Assembly (NCBI RefSeq): GCF_000622325.1
Contig: NZ_JASE01000005.1
Coordinates: forward strand, 3,162,001-3,226,000
DNA length: 64,000 nucleotides
Source of the DNA: Sulfitobacter geojensis
GTDB lineage: Bacteria; Pseudomonadota; Alphaproteobacteria; Rhodobacterales; Rhodobacteraceae
Reading direction: 5' to 3'
The notes under the pieces are model-generated. The model made no database searches. It saw only the letters and a program-made list of their open reading frames with translations, and was not told the DNA's origin. Positions 26,520-35,526 of this stretch are shown in pieces. The position numbers and the translations under genes are program-made. Position 1 is the first letter of the stretch, and each line of letters begins with the position of its first letter.

Positions 26520-27517
26520 GCGACGCAACCGCAAACGCCACGGACGCACCGCGCCGCGGGATCAATCTACATGTCTTGGGCCCCGTCCTTGCGCTGATCG
26601 CGCTGATCGTGCTGGGGGCCATGCTGAACAGCAATTTCCTGAGCTACGGCAATATTACCAACGTGTTGGCGCGGTCAGCCTTTATCGGGATTATCGCGGT
26701 GGGCATGACCTTTGTCATCTCGGCAGGTGGCATTGACCTGTCTGTCGGCTCGATGGCGGCTTTTGTTGCCGGGGTGATGATCATGTCGATGAACGCGCTC
26801 ATCCCGTCACTGGGCGTTGGCGTGCCGCTGGTGATGGCCGGTATGGTCGTCGCGATTTTTGCGGGCTGCGCGGCGGGGTTGCTCAATGGGTTTCTGATCT
26901 CAAAGGTCGGGATCGAAGCGTTCATCGTCACCCTCGGCTCAATGGGTGTTTACCGCAGCCTGACCACCTGGCTGGCAGATGGCGGCACGCTGTCGCTCGA
27001 TTTCGCCGCGCGCAGCTTCTATCGGCCCGTCTATTACGAAGGGTTTCTTGGCATAAGCTGGCCGATCATCGTTTTTGCCATCGTGGCGATCCTTGGTGAA
27101 CTGGTGATGCGTCACACCCCCTTTGGCCGCCACTGCGCCGCCTTGGGCGCGAACGAACAGGTCGCCCAGTATTCCGCGATCAAGGTCGACCGCGTGCGCA
27201 TGGCGACATACGTCTTGCTCGGCTGTCTCGTTGGTCTTGCCATCATCATGTATGTGCCGCGCCTTGGCTCGGCATCGGGCTCCACCGGCGTCTTGTGGGA
27301 GCTTGAGGCCATCGCGGCCGTCATCATTGGCGGCACCGTCCTAAAGGGCGGATTTGGCCGGGTCTGGGGGACCGTCGTCGGTGTCCTGATCCTTAGCCTC
27401 ATCGACAATATTCTGAACCTCGCCTCGATCGTATCGCCCTATCTCAACGGCGCGATCCAAGGGGTCATCGTCATTCTGGCTGTGGTGCTACAGCGGGAAG
27501 GAAAGTCCGCGAAATGA
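26516..27517 (+). CDS. Sugar ABC transporter permease, RbsC type
   Basis: A 333-residue inner-membrane permease with 8-10 hydrophobic segments. Family features include VGMTFVISAGGIDLSVGSM (about residues 61-80) and the late AAVIIGGTVLKGGFGRVWGT. It is coupled by a four-base overlap to the ATPase gene, and the binding-protein gene follows 26 bases later. Confidence 0.92.
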   Translation: MSDATANATDAPRRGINLHVLGPVLALIALIVLGAMLNSNFLSYGNITNVLARSAFIGIIAVGMTFVISAGGIDLSVGSMAAFVAGVMIMSMNALIPSLGVGVPLVMAGMVVAIFAGCAAGLLNGFLISKVGIEAFIVTLGSMGVYRSLTTWLADGGTLSLDFAARSFYRPVYYEGFLGISWPIIVFAIVAILGELVMRHTPFGRHCAALGANEQVAQYSAIKVDRVRMATYVLLGCLVGLAIIMYVPRLGSASGSTGVLWELEAIAAVIIGGTVLKGGFGRVWGTVVGVLILSLIDNILNLASIVSPYLNGAIQGVIVILAVVLQREGKSAK

Positions 27518-27543
27518 GCGGCAATTTTGGGAGAGAGAACATT

Positions 27544-28497
27544 ATGAAACGCAGAAATATCCTCAAAGGTGCAGCACTTGGCCTTGCCCTCATGGCAGGG
27601 CCGGTGGCAGCGCAGGACGACAGCTATACCATCGGCGTGGCGATCCCTTCGGCGACGCACGGCTTTATGGGCGGTCTGAATTATCACGCACAGGCCTCGA
27701 TCGAACGGCTCGAAGCCACCTATCCACAACTGTCCTTCGTGCTCGCCACTGCCGGTGACGCGGGCAAAATGGTCAACGACATCGAAGACATGGTCGCAAC
27801 CCGCGACATTGATGCACTTGTCGTGCTGCCCTTTGAATCCGAACCGCTGACATCGCCTGTTCAGGCCGTCAAGGAACAGGGCATCTGGGTCACTGTTGTC
27901 GACCGCGGCCTGTCAGTGCCGGGGATCGAAGACCTTTATGTGGCGGGCGACAACACCGGCTTTGGCCGGGTCGCGGGTGAATACTTTGCCGAAACCCTGA
28001 ACGAAGGCGACAACATCGTCGTGCTGCGCGGCATTCCCACCACGCTGGATAACGAACGCGTTGACGCTTTTCAGGCCGCGATCGACGGGTCGGGCATCAA
28101 CGTTCTGGACATGCAGCATGGCAACTGGAACCGCGACGATGCCTTTAACGTGATGCAGGATTTCCTGTCGAAATACCCCGACATCGACGCGGTGTGGGCG
28201 GCAGATGATGACATGGCCGTCGGCGTCCTTGAAGCAATCGCACAGGCCGACCGCAGCGAAGAAATGTGGGTTGTCGGTGGTGCCGGGATGAAAGAGATCA
28301 TCAAACGCATCATGGACGGCGATCCGCAACTGCCGGTCAACGTGACCTACCCGCCGGCCCAGATTGCCACTGCAATTGAAATGACGGCGCTTGGTCTGGT
28401 GTCCAACACCCCTGTCGCGGGTCGTTTCATCATCGGCAGCCAGATCATCACCCCTGAAAACGCGGCAAAGTTCTATTTCCCCGACAGCCCGTTCTGA
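27544..28497 (+). CDS. Sugar ABC transporter substrate-binding protein, RbsB type
   Basis: A 317-residue periplasmic binding protein of the ribose/galactose type I fold. Signal peptide at residues 1-20 (MKRRNILKGAALGLALMAGPVA, cleavage near AQA/AQ). The mature domain opens YTIGVAIPSATHGFMGGL and has the typical VWAADDDMAVGVLEA. GGGAGAGAG precedes ATG 27544, and an earlier in-frame ATG at 27514 is rejected. Last gene of the operon, followed by a strong terminator. Confidence 0.92.
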   Translation: MKRRNILKGAALGLALMAGPVAAQDDSYTIGVAIPSATHGFMGGLNYHAQASIERLEATYPQLSFVLATAGDAGKMVNDIEDMVATRDIDALVVLPFESEPLTSPVQAVKEQGIWVTVVDRGLSVPGIEDLYVAGDNTGFGRVAGEYFAETLNEGDNIVVLRGIPTTLDNERVDAFQAAIDGSGINVLDMQHGNWNRDDAFNVMQDFLSKYPDIDAVWAADDDMAVGVLEAIAQADRSEEMWVVGGAGMKEIIKRIMDGDPQLPVNVTYPPAQIATAIEMTALGLVSNTPVAGRFIIGSQIITPENAAKFYFPDSPF

Positions 28498-28515
28498 TCG
28501 AAACCTTAATGTAAA

Positions 28516-28545
28516 AAACGGCCCGAAGTACTTTTCGGGCCGTTT
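28516..28545 (+). terminator. Terminator of the sugar operon
   Basis: A perfect 12-bp stem (28516-28527 with 28534-28545) closes a 6-base loop, 19 bases after the binding-protein stop. The stem ends in TTT without a long T-run and is flanked by AAAAA on the 5' side, so it could act in both directions. Confidence 0.8.
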
Positions 28546-28707
28546 GTCGTTGTACCGCAATCCGAACGATGAGACCCCGCCGGTGACGCCTCCGTACGCT
28601 GTTGGCATCGTCAGCATTACCGCCCTAATCTCAGCGCGGCAGCGCAGCTTTCCTCGGCAGGACTTTAGAACAGATGTACTGCGTGTTGTAAGTTTGTGTC
28701 CCGTTCA

Positions 28708-28761
28708 GCCGATAAAGCCGCCATTCTGAACGCATCCAAGAACGGCGGCTTTTTGATCGGC
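28708..28761. terminator. Long hairpin between convergent operons
   Basis: GCCGAT plus AAAGCCGCC (28708-28722) pairs with GGCGGCTTT plus ATCGGC (28744-28761) around a 21-base loop, with a TTTTT tract inside the right arm. It lies 47 bases after the cpdB-like stop on the other strand and 210 bases after the sugar operon. The rest of the 311-base gap shows no gene. Confidence 0.5.
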
Positions 28762-28808
28762 TATGCTGCGAAGCTAAGCGCGTTTGTTGCGCGGTTGAAC
28801 GCGCCCGC

Positions 28809-30764
28809 TCAAAGCGTGATGCGGAAACGGGTAAAACCGTCCGGGCCTTCGCCCGCTTCCTCGATATCGATATCCACCTGATCCAGATAAGCGCTGGCCG
28901 CAGGTCCTGTGTCGAAAAGGACGGTGGTGCCCGCCATCGGCGCAAATGACCAGTTGCCGTCCGCGCGCGGGCTGATCGTGCCTTTTTCCACGATGTAGCG
29001 CACGATCACGTCGCGGTTTGTGTCTGGTCCTTCAAACACTGTCGTCTCGGCACTGGCACCGGGGAAGCTGCCGCCCCCGCCCGCACGATAGTTATTTGTG
29101 GCGATGATAAACTCCGCATCCATGTCCAGCGGCGCACCGTTGTAGGTCAGGTTGACGATGCGGTTGGCGTTTTCGTCCATCAACACGCCCTTTGGATCAA
29201 ATTTCGAGGGCTGCGAGAGGTCGATCTGATACTCGACCCCATCAATGACATCGAAATTGTAGCTTGGGAATGCCGGGTTGAGCAGAACAACATCTTGCGC
29301 CCCGGGAGAGACCTGATTGAAAATTCCCGCCGAGCGTTCCAGCCAATCCTTTACCTGCTGGCCGGTAACCCGCACGGCGCGCGCGGTATTTGGATAAAGA
29401 TACAGGTCCGAAACGTTCTTGATCGCCACGTCCCCTTTTGGAACATCGGTAAAGTACTCTGGGCCGCCCCTGCCGCCAGCTTTAAAAGGGGCCGCGGCGG
29501 ATAGAATGGGCAAGCCTTCATGCTCAGTCCCTTTCATCATCTGCTCGATATACCAAAGCTGCGCAATCGACACGATCTGGACCGAAGGGTCGTCCGCAAC
29601 CAGCGCAAAATAGCTGTGCAGCGGGGCATCGGTTTTACCAACGGCGCGGCGCACATAGGCCAATGTCTCGTCATGCTCGGCCTGGACCGAAGCCAAAACA
29701 GTCTCGTCGCTTTCAACGAGAGCAGTCGTGGACCTGTCTTCGTTCCGTTTTGAAATGGGCCGTGCTTCGGATACAGCAGACACAACACGCCATTCATTGC
29801 CGTCTTTTTCGATCAAGAGATCAATCAGCCCCATATGGCTGCCCCAGAAACCGCCCATGGTCGCTGGTGTCCCCATCAAAGTGCCCGCATCTACATCCGC
29901 GCCCGCAAAATCCGCATAACCCGGTGACGGGAAAACAAGGTGGCTGTGACCGGTCAGAATGGCATCGACACCGTCGAGGCCGGCCAGTGGCACAGCAGCG
30001 TTTTCCATCCCGTCGCTGGCATCCGCGGCACCGATGCCGGAATGTGAGAGCACAACGATAATGTCTGCACCTTGCTCCTTCATTTGAGGGATGTAAGCTT
30101 TCGCCGTTTCGAGGATGTCACGTGCCTGGACTTTGCCTTCGAGATGACGGCGGTCCCAGTTCATGACCTGTGGCGGTGTAAAGCCGATCAAGCCAACCTT
30201 TATCGGCTGCTCGATACCTGCCCCGTCGGTGACGGTGTGATCAAGAATGACGTAAGGCGGGATCAGGGTTTTGTCCTTGGTCGGATCGCTGACGAGTTCC
30301 AAGGCGACGTTCGCATTCACAACCGGGAAATCAGCACCCGCCAGTGCCTTCATCAGGAAATCGAGGCCATAGTTGAATTCGTGATTGCCCAGCGTCGAGG
30401 CATCAAAACCAAGGGTATTCATCGCCGCAATGACAGGATGCATATCGCCGTCCTTCATGCCCCGTTCATAAGCGATGTAGTCGCCCATCGGGTTTCCCTG
30501 CAAAAAGTCACCATTGTCGATCAGTAACGAATTTGATGCCTCATCGCGGATGCCCTTGATCAACGAGGCCGTGCGGGCCAACCCGACAGTGTCGCGGGGT
30601 TTATCGGCATAGTAGTCGTAAGGGAAAACGTGAACATGCAGGTCAGTGGTTTCCATAATCCGCAAATGAGCCTGATTGGTGGCTGCATTCGCGGAAAACG
30701 GATGCAGGGCAATAAATCCTGCGGTGCTTGCGAGAAAGGCGCGACGGTCGAGCGTGATAGGCAT
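28809..30764 (-). CDS. CpdB-like 2',3'-cyclic-nucleotide 2'-phosphodiesterase/3'-nucleotidase
   Basis: A 651-residue exported metallophosphoesterase. The twin-arginine-like signal is DRRAFLASTAGFIALHPFSANAA. The metallophosphatase domain shows ETTDLHVHVFP (Asp/His ligands), LIDNGDFLQGNP, LGNHEFNYGLDFL, VLSHSGIG and GHSHLVFP. A C-terminal 5'-nucleotidase domain follows from about residue 370. ATG 30764 has AGGGA before it and gives the right signal peptide; an earlier ATG at 30800 is less likely. It hydrolyses cyclic and 3'-nucleotides in the periplasm to release phosphate. A candidate Pho box lies 44 bases upstream. Confidence 0.9.
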   Translation of the reverse strand: MPITLDRRAFLASTAGFIALHPFSANAATNQAHLRIMETTDLHVHVFPYDYYADKPRDTVGLARTASLIKGIRDEASNSLLIDNGDFLQGNPMGDYIAYERGMKDGDMHPVIAAMNTLGFDASTLGNHEFNYGLDFLMKALAGADFPVVNANVALELVSDPTKDKTLIPPYVILDHTVTDGAGIEQPIKVGLIGFTPPQVMNWDRRHLEGKVQARDILETAKAYIPQMKEQGADIIVVLSHSGIGAADASDGMENAAVPLAGLDGVDAILTGHSHLVFPSPGYADFAGADVDAGTLMGTPATMGGFWGSHMGLIDLLIEKDGNEWRVVSAVSEARPISKRNEDRSTTALVESDETVLASVQAEHDETLAYVRRAVGKTDAPLHSYFALVADDPSVQIVSIAQLWYIEQMMKGTEHEGLPILSAAAPFKAGGRGGPEYFTDVPKGDVAIKNVSDLYLYPNTARAVRVTGQQVKDWLERSAGIFNQVSPGAQDVVLLNPAFPSYNFDVIDGVEYQIDLSQPSKFDPKGVLMDENANRIVNLTYNGAPLDMDAEFIIATNNYRAGGGGSFPGASAETTVFEGPDTNRDVIVRYIVEKGTISPRADGNWSFAPMAGTTVLFDTGPAASAYLDQVDIDIEEAGEGPDGFTRFRITL

Positions 30765-30807
30765 GATCTTGATTCCCTGTTTCTGATTTCGTTTGTTCAA
30801 AGCATGC

Positions 30808-30829
30808 GTGTGTGACGGTGTGATGTCAC
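30808..30829 (-). promoter_or_regulatory. Candidate Pho box upstream of the cpdB-like gene
   Basis: Read on the minus strand, GTGACATCACA followed directly by CCGTCACACAC gives two 11-bp units with 5 of 7 and 6 of 7 matches to CTGTCAT/CTGTCAC cores. Its position 44 bases before the start fits PhoB activation of a phosphate-scavenging enzyme. Confidence 0.45.
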
Positions 30830-31043
30830 CCTAGAGATCTTGTATTTTTGTTTTTGCGCTGAACCACAAGTCTCGTTTCAGGGCTGGTGCCCGGGTACGC
30901 AAACCGGTGCCTTCATTATCAAATCCTGACGGCCATTCTCGCCTTGGGGCACGTCCGAGAAACTTGTGAAATCGAATATTCTGGGGCCGTAGTTACCTTC
31001 AAACCGGTCGCAGCGATCTTAGTTATCAGACCCCACTGCTCCG
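30830..31043. other. Intergenic region with nothing recognised
   Basis: Part of a 683-base gap upstream of the cpdB-like gene. No coding frame with family features, RNA gene or repeat was seen here; the first bases are AT-rich and may carry promoter sequence for the cpdB-like gene. Confidence 0.4.
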
Positions 31044-31345
31044 GCGAAACGTTACTTCAAAGCGGTCGCCGCACGGCGCATGAAATCGGTAAAGGCAGCG
31101 TCCCTCGCGGAATTATCCAAAGGTCGTTAGATCGTCGCTTCGGCAGTTGAACGATTGCCACGTCCCGCTTGCCGGAAAAGACATCAACGCCGGATTTGGG
31201 CGATATTGTATATCCCACCCCCTGCGCCACCGGAGTGTTGCCGACGGCAGATCGCATCGGGTTCGAACTTTTTAAGTTTGAAGACCATGAGGCACCGGAA
31301 GGCAACTCTAACTACCGGCACCACGACACGTTTCGGCTTCGCGGT
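31044..31345 (+). pseudogene. Decayed VOC (glyoxalase-type) family gene
   Basis: One frame reads KRYFKAVAARRMKSVKAASLAEL and stops at TAG 31128-31130. A second frame then reads DIVYPTPCATGVLPTADRIG followed by FELFKFEDHEAPEGNSNY. Together they resemble the N-terminal and middle parts of a vicinal-oxygen-chelate protein (the IELFEF-like strand followed by a P-rich turn). A stop and at least one frameshift separate them, and both ends are missing. No intact gene can be built, so this looks like a remnant. The identification is by eye only. Confidence 0.45.
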
Positions 31346-31447
31346 TGCGCGCAAAGTCTGTCCATATCGCGCCGAAATCAACGACCGGCCAGTCTCGGCG
31401 CATGGTCCGACCCAGCGATCGGTCAGCAGGCTCCGAACTTGCCGCGG

Positions 31448-32089
31448 TTACCCAAGTACGGCCAGCCATACCCCGATGAACATAAATACCCCGCCAAAAT
31501 TGACCCAAGCGTGCCACACAGCGTACCGGAACGGCATGGCCTTCTGAGTGTAAAATGCCGTTCCAATAACATAGCACAGAGCCCCCGCTCCGATGCATCC
31601 AAGCGTCCCAAAGGGTACATCTGTAAGATCCGGCAAAGCACAAAGACCGATGGCCCCCAGCCCCAGATATGACGCCGTAGACCAGCGCGACTTGACGCTT
31701 TCGTCTGTTATCTTCTTCCAGACCGCGACAATTGTTAGGCTCCAACACACCAAAAGCAGCGTCATGGTCCATGCTGTGCCCGCCTGAACGAAAAAAGGTG
31801 TGAATGTACCTGAAATGCTCGGATAAATCGCGGCGTGATCGATCCGTCGCAAAAGTGTGCGCTGATCATGCCAGTGCGAGAAGTGATAAAAGAACGACGC
31901 TATATTAGACGCCAGTGCACACAGAATATAGACGATGATCGCGGCGAAGGGCCAAGGGTCTACCCGACCGACCGATTTGGTGAGGAGCAAACCGCCGGCG
32001 ACCAGTATCAAGGCAAGGCCGACACAATGCACGACCAAGTCCGCTCTGCGGTGCTTTGGCTTCGAACTGGGAAACGTCAGCTCTGCCAC
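31448..32089 (-). CDS. Hemolysin III / PAQR family membrane protein
   Basis: A 213-residue protein with seven hydrophobic segments. The conserved family residues are visible: SFFYHFSH with IDHAAIYPSISGTFTPF in the first half and YAVWHAWVNFG near the C-terminus, the S/H/D/H/H set that binds zinc in related PAQR receptors. Start codon appears to be GTG 32089, with ACAGG upstream. Function in bacteria is not well defined despite the hemolysin name. It stands alone, just downstream of tRNA-Phe on the same strand. Confidence 0.82.
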   Translation of the reverse strand: MAELTFPSSKPKHRRADLVVHCVGLALILVAGGLLLTKSVGRVDPWPFAAIIVYILCALASNIASFFYHFSHWHDQRTLLRRIDHAAIYPSISGTFTPFFVQAGTAWTMTLLLVCWSLTIVAVWKKITDESVKSRWSTASYLGLGAIGLCALPDLTDVPFGTLGCIGAGALCYVIGTAFYTQKAMPFRYAVWHAWVNFGGVFMFIGVWLAVLG

Positions 32090-32117
32090 ACGAAGCCTGT
32101 CATATATTCTGTAAAAG

Positions 32118-32192
32118 TGGTGCCCGGGGGCGGAATCGAACCACCGACACGAGGATTTTCAATCCACTGCTCTACCCCTGAGCTACCCAGGC
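32118..32192 (-). tRNA. tRNA-Phe (anticodon GAA)
   Basis: 75 bases including an encoded CCA (32118-32120 on the plus strand). The cloverleaf reads: acceptor GCCTGGG/CCCGGGC with one T-G pair, D-arm GCTC/GAGC with a 7-base loop, anticodon loop TTGAAAA, T-arm GGTGG TTCGATT CCGCC. The anticodon stem GTGGA/TCCTC has a T-T mismatch at positions 28-42. The identity elements and anticodon are those of tRNA-Phe. Confidence 0.95.
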
Positions 32193-32295
32193 ACGGGACA
32201 CCAAATCGTTGGTGGGGTGTGGGCGTTCTAGGGGGTTGCGAGCGGGGTGTCCAGCGTCTTTTTTGCTAATTTGCACGCTCTTTTATAACACCGGA

Positions 32296-32487
32296 TCAAT
32301 GCGGCTTTTGAGGGACGTTCAGGGCGGCTTCTGCGGCGTCGATTGCCGCGTCCATGTCCTCTGGATCGCGGGACGGGGTGGCGTAAGAACCGTTAAACCA
32401 CTTGGCCAGATCCAGATCCGCGCAGCGGCCGGAACAGAAAGGACGGTATTTCGGGTCGGCCTCGGCTTTGCACATCGGGCAGCTCAT
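32296..32487 (-). CDS. yacG: YacG, zinc-binding DNA gyrase inhibitor
   Basis: A 63-residue zinc-ribbon protein: CPMC at residues 3-6 and CSGRC at about 18-22 give the C-x2-C / C-x3-C zinc site, followed by DLAKWFNGSYATP, characteristic of YacG. In E. coli YacG binds GyrB and blocks DNA binding by gyrase. It overlaps rng by four bases and is the last gene of an infA-maf-rng-yacG block. Confidence 0.92.
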   Translation of the reverse strand: MSCPMCKAEADPKYRPFCSGRCADLDLAKWFNGSYATPSRDPEDMDAAIDAAEAALNVPQKPH

Positions 32488-33506
32488 GCAAGCGCCTCAC
32501 TCAACGGGACGCGCGCCCTTTTGCGTTGCAATTCATAGTGGCCAAGCGGCGTCCAGCCCACAAGTGCTGTTTCAACCTCATCCCCGCGAAACGCTGCGCG
32601 CAAAGCGTTTTCAAAGGCGCGGCGGTCTTTCTTTGGCATCGGAGCCAAATCAAGCGTGATCTGCCCCCCCAATCCACGCACCCGCAACGCCCGCGCCAAT
32701 AGGCGTGCGCAGGCCATGTTCGCCTTGATCCCCGCCGCGAGGGACGCATCATTGCCTGTGTTCACGTCCACCGCAACCAGCGCACGTGTCGGCTCAACAT
32801 ACATCGCGGCACCGCCGCCCAAGCCGACGACAGCGCCCTTGGCGTCCTCCAAAGCGTCAAGCGCCCCGCGGCTTTCCAACCCGCCTGCTTCGGTTACGAC
32901 TTCGGCGGGTGCGGTCCATTCGCGCCACGCCAGCACATGCGGGCCGTCGCCTTCGATCAGGACCTCCATCTCGGTAGAGGCATCCTCAACAACGGTCGCG
33001 GCAAGCGTCAGCATGGCGGCAATGTCATCGGCAATCTCTTCCGCCTCTGCTCCGGCGCAGGATGAACGCAGGATCAAACCATGCGCAGTGCCTTCGGCCG
33101 CGTCATGGGCGATTTCCAGCAGGCGGTCACGTTCGCCCTCGTCCTTGATGCTGCGTGAAATATTCAGCCCCGGTGCATCAGGGGTGACGATCGCAAAGCG
33201 GCTTTTGAACAGCACCTTGGCCGTCACCGGAATCGCCTTGCCCGGTTCGGCATATCCCGAGACCTGCACCAAAATCGGCTGACCCGGTGCCAAACCCTTA
33301 ATCTGGCGCAGAAATGCTGAACCGTCAGGGGTTTTCAGGAACATCCCCCCCTGCCCTTTGACCGGACGGTCCGCGATTGCACGATAGACGGTGCCGGGGC
33401 GTGGTGCATCGCTGTCGATCAACAGATCATCAAGCTTGCCATCCACCATCAGGGCGGCGATTTCGACCTCACCCAGATGATCAAGAATAATCGTACGACC
33501 CTTCAT
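32484..33506 (-). CDS. rng: Ribonuclease E/G family protein
   Basis: A 340-residue RNase E/G catalytic-domain protein, much shorter than E. coli RNase G (489). It carries the N-terminal S1-like region and the two acidic catalytic motifs VDVNTGND and LDLAPMPKKDR, but has no C-terminal extension and no obvious zinc-link cysteine pair. ATG 33506 overlaps the maf stop; the longer frame to 33605 lies inside maf. Probably a short form involved in RNA processing next to maf and yacG, a common arrangement. Confidence 0.85.
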   Translation of the reverse strand: MKGRTIILDHLGEVEIAALMVDGKLDDLLIDSDAPRPGTVYRAIADRPVKGQGGMFLKTPDGSAFLRQIKGLAPGQPILVQVSGYAEPGKAIPVTAKVLFKSRFAIVTPDAPGLNISRSIKDEGERDRLLEIAHDAAEGTAHGLILRSSCAGAEAEEIADDIAAMLTLAATVVEDASTEMEVLIEGDGPHVLAWREWTAPAEVVTEAGGLESRGALDALEDAKGAVVGLGGGAAMYVEPTRALVAVDVNTGNDASLAAGIKANMACARLLARALRVRGLGGQITLDLAPMPKKDRRAFENALRAAFRGDEVETALVGWTPLGHYELQRKRARVPLSEALA

Positions 33507-34081
33507 CAGGCTCCTCCGTATAGGGGGTATCCCGCTGCGCTCAGCAGGTTTGCAGTTTCTGCGAGTGGCAAGCCCACGATGCCGGTGAAAGAGCCACTGA
33601 TCCACGGGATCAACGTCCCTGCCGGTCCCTGAATGCCATATCCGCCTGCCTTGCCCTGCCAGTCACCGGTGGCGAGGTAGGATTTGATTTCAGCATCGGA
33701 CAAGGATTTCATTTTTACGGTGGATTGCACATCGCGTTCCCAAATTTTGGGCCCGCGTTTGACGGCAACGGCAGTAATAACTTTGTGACGTCGCCCCGAC
33801 ATCATGCGCAGGAAGCCTTCGGCTTCTGCCATATCGGCGGGTTTGCCCAAAATGCGCCGCCCGACCGCAACCGTCGTATCAGCGCAAAGCACAATGTCGT
33901 CGGCACCCGCCTCAACTGCGGCCACTTTTTCACGCGCCATGCGCCCGCAATAGGGGCGCGGCAATTCTGCTTTTGCGGGGTCTTCGTTAATGTCTGGCGC
34001 ACGCACAGCGTCGGGCACCACGCCCATCTGGGCGAGGAGTTCCAAACGGCGCGGGGAGCCTGATCCCAGAATGAACTGCAT
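33506..34081 (-). CDS. maf: Maf family nucleotide pyrophosphatase
   Basis: A 191-residue Maf protein with the opening motif [16 protein letters not shown] (the S-x-S-PR-R signature), APDINED and [10 protein letters not shown] further on, and [24 protein letters not shown] near the end. Maf enzymes hydrolyse dTTP, UTP or modified nucleoside triphosphates. It overlaps rng by one base (ATGA) and lies 39 bases after infA on the same strand. Confidence 0.92.
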   Translation of the reverse strand: MQFILGSGSPRRLELLAQMGVVPDAVRAPDINEDPAKAELPRPYCGRMAREKVAAVEAGADDIVLCADTTVAVGRRILGKPADMAEAEGFLRMMSGRRHKVITAVAVKRGPKIWERDVQSTVKMKSLSDAEIKSYLATGDWQGKAGGYGIQGPAGTLIPWISGSFTGIVGLPLAETANLLSAAGYPLYGGA

Positions 34082-34120
34082 GGTTGCACACGATGCGCAA
34101 AGCCCGCGCAGCCCTATTAG

Positions 34121-34339
34121 TTATTTAAAGCGGTAGTTGATCCGACCCTTGGTCAAATCGTATGGGGTCATTTCGACCTGTACTTTATCGCCAGCCAGAA
34201 CACGGATGCGGTTCTTGCGCATCTTGCCTGCCGTATGCGCGATGATCTCATGGCCGTTTTCCAGCTCGACCCGAAACGTCGCGTTAGGCAAGAGTTCCTT
34301 CACAACACCGGGAAATTCGAGCGTATCTTCCTTGGCCAT
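34121..34339 (-). CDS. infA: Translation initiation factor IF-1
   Basis: A 72-residue OB-fold protein, [20 protein letters not shown] through the conserved [21 protein letters not shown]. The length matches IF-1 exactly. GGAGAG before ATG 34339 supports this start over the longer frame to 34360. It blocks the ribosomal A site during initiation. First gene of the infA-maf-rng-yacG set. Confidence 0.97.
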   Translation of the reverse strand: MAKEDTLEFPGVVKELLPNATFRVELENGHEIIAHTAGKMRKNRIRVLAGDKVQVEMTPYDLTKGRINYRFK

Positions 34340-34520
34340 GGTCTCTCCTACATGATTCACCCCAAAGTCGGGGCCACGCGACTAAATGAGCGCTTCTGTA
34401 ATGTTTTTCAAGGGCTATAGCATCTTTGAGGGGGGTAGAATCAGCAATACGAGCCTGAAATCAAGGATTTCAACGCATTGGGCACTGATCTTTCGTCCAC
34501 TTTGCGGAAATTTGATGCGA

Positions 34521-35396
34521 TTAACGTAACCGTATTGATGGCGCGGGAGCGTCGCGCCCGTTCTGGTGGTCCCAGTGTTTGCGGTTCAACACGATCCCGT
34601 CGCGGCGCACTTCGGCGACCTGTGCCAGATCAACGTCTGCGTATGTCCAGCCGGGATCGTTCAACACGCCAGCGGCCAGCACGCCGGTCTCCGGAAAGCC
34701 GCGGTCGGGCGGGCAATAAACCCCGCCAGCGCCAAAGGAGGTGCCAAGCGCATCAGACCACCCTGCCGCGCCCACAACCGACGACATCGCGGTGATACAC
34801 TGGTTTTCCAAGGCACGCGCCATCGTCCCGATGCGCACGCGCCAATAGCCGGCCAGCGTTTCGGTCACGCTGGGGACACAGATCACGTCACACGCGGCAA
34901 GGGCATGGCCCAACAGTGGAAATTCACTGTCATAGCAGATCAGAATGCCGATTTTACCCAAGGTGGTATCGAAAACCTGCAAGGGATTGCCGGGCACCAC
35001 ATCCCAGACCTCTTCTTCAAATCGCGTCATGATCTGTTTGTCCTGTACGCCGATCTGGCCTGTCGGTGTGATCAGACGCGCACGGTTCACAGGGCGCGTT
35101 TCAGTTGCCGCCGGCGCGGAGGCCGCAACGATATGCACCCCGTATTCCGCAGCAAGGCGCACATGGACCGCGTCCGCATCCGCAAGTCTGTCGGACACAG
35201 CAAACAGCGAGCGTTCCAGATCGCCCGCCACCTCAAGCCCGTCGAGCGTCGCCAGCTCCATCGCGCCGTACTCGGGGAACACCAAAAGTTCAGCCCCCTG
35301 CCCTGCGGCCTGCGCGACCCAGCCGGCCAGCTTGTCCTCGTATTGGGCCCAGGATGTCAGTACATCCAGCGGATAGGCGGCGGTGGCAATCTTCAT
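34521..35396 (-). CDS. Carbon-nitrogen hydrolase (nitrilase superfamily)
   Basis: A 291-residue nitrilase-fold amidohydrolase. The catalytic triad is visible: Glu in VFPEYGAMEL, Lys in VQDKQIMTRFE and Cys in ILICYDSEFP. The start MKIATAAYPLD at 35396 has AGGAGAG upstream. Members of this group cleave amides such as formylated or carbamoylated amines, but the substrate cannot be told here. It stands alone, divergent from the sirtuin gene. Confidence 0.88.
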   Translation of the reverse strand: MKIATAAYPLDVLTSWAQYEDKLAGWVAQAAGQGAELLVFPEYGAMELATLDGLEVAGDLERSLFAVSDRLADADAVHVRLAAEYGVHIVAASAPAATETRPVNRARLITPTGQIGVQDKQIMTRFEEEVWDVVPGNPLQVFDTTLGKIGILICYDSEFPLLGHALAACDVICVPSVTETLAGYWRVRIGTMARALENQCITAMSSVVGAAGWSDALGTSFGAGGVYCPPDRGFPETGVLAAGVLNDPGWTYADVDLAQVAEVRRDGIVLNRKHWDHQNGRDAPAPSIRLR

Positions 35397-35526
35397 GGTC
35401 TGCTCTCCTGCGGTTGGCGCGACACTGGGCGGATTTCGCACCAACCGCAAGCCGCCTTGACCCGCGCTCTGGTTCGTTTCACACAGACCGGACAGCCAAC
35501 CGCGACCCCATCAAAGGACACCCGTT

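Noticed and set aside
30765..30800. Longer start for the CpdB-like protein
   Set aside because: It would place twelve charged residues before the twin-arginine signal; AGGGA supports ATG 30764.
32197..32276. GGACACC/GGTGTCC inverted repeat beside tRNA-Phe as an attachment site
   Set aside because: The arms are only 7 bp and far apart, and no integrase gene or duplicated tRNA end is present.
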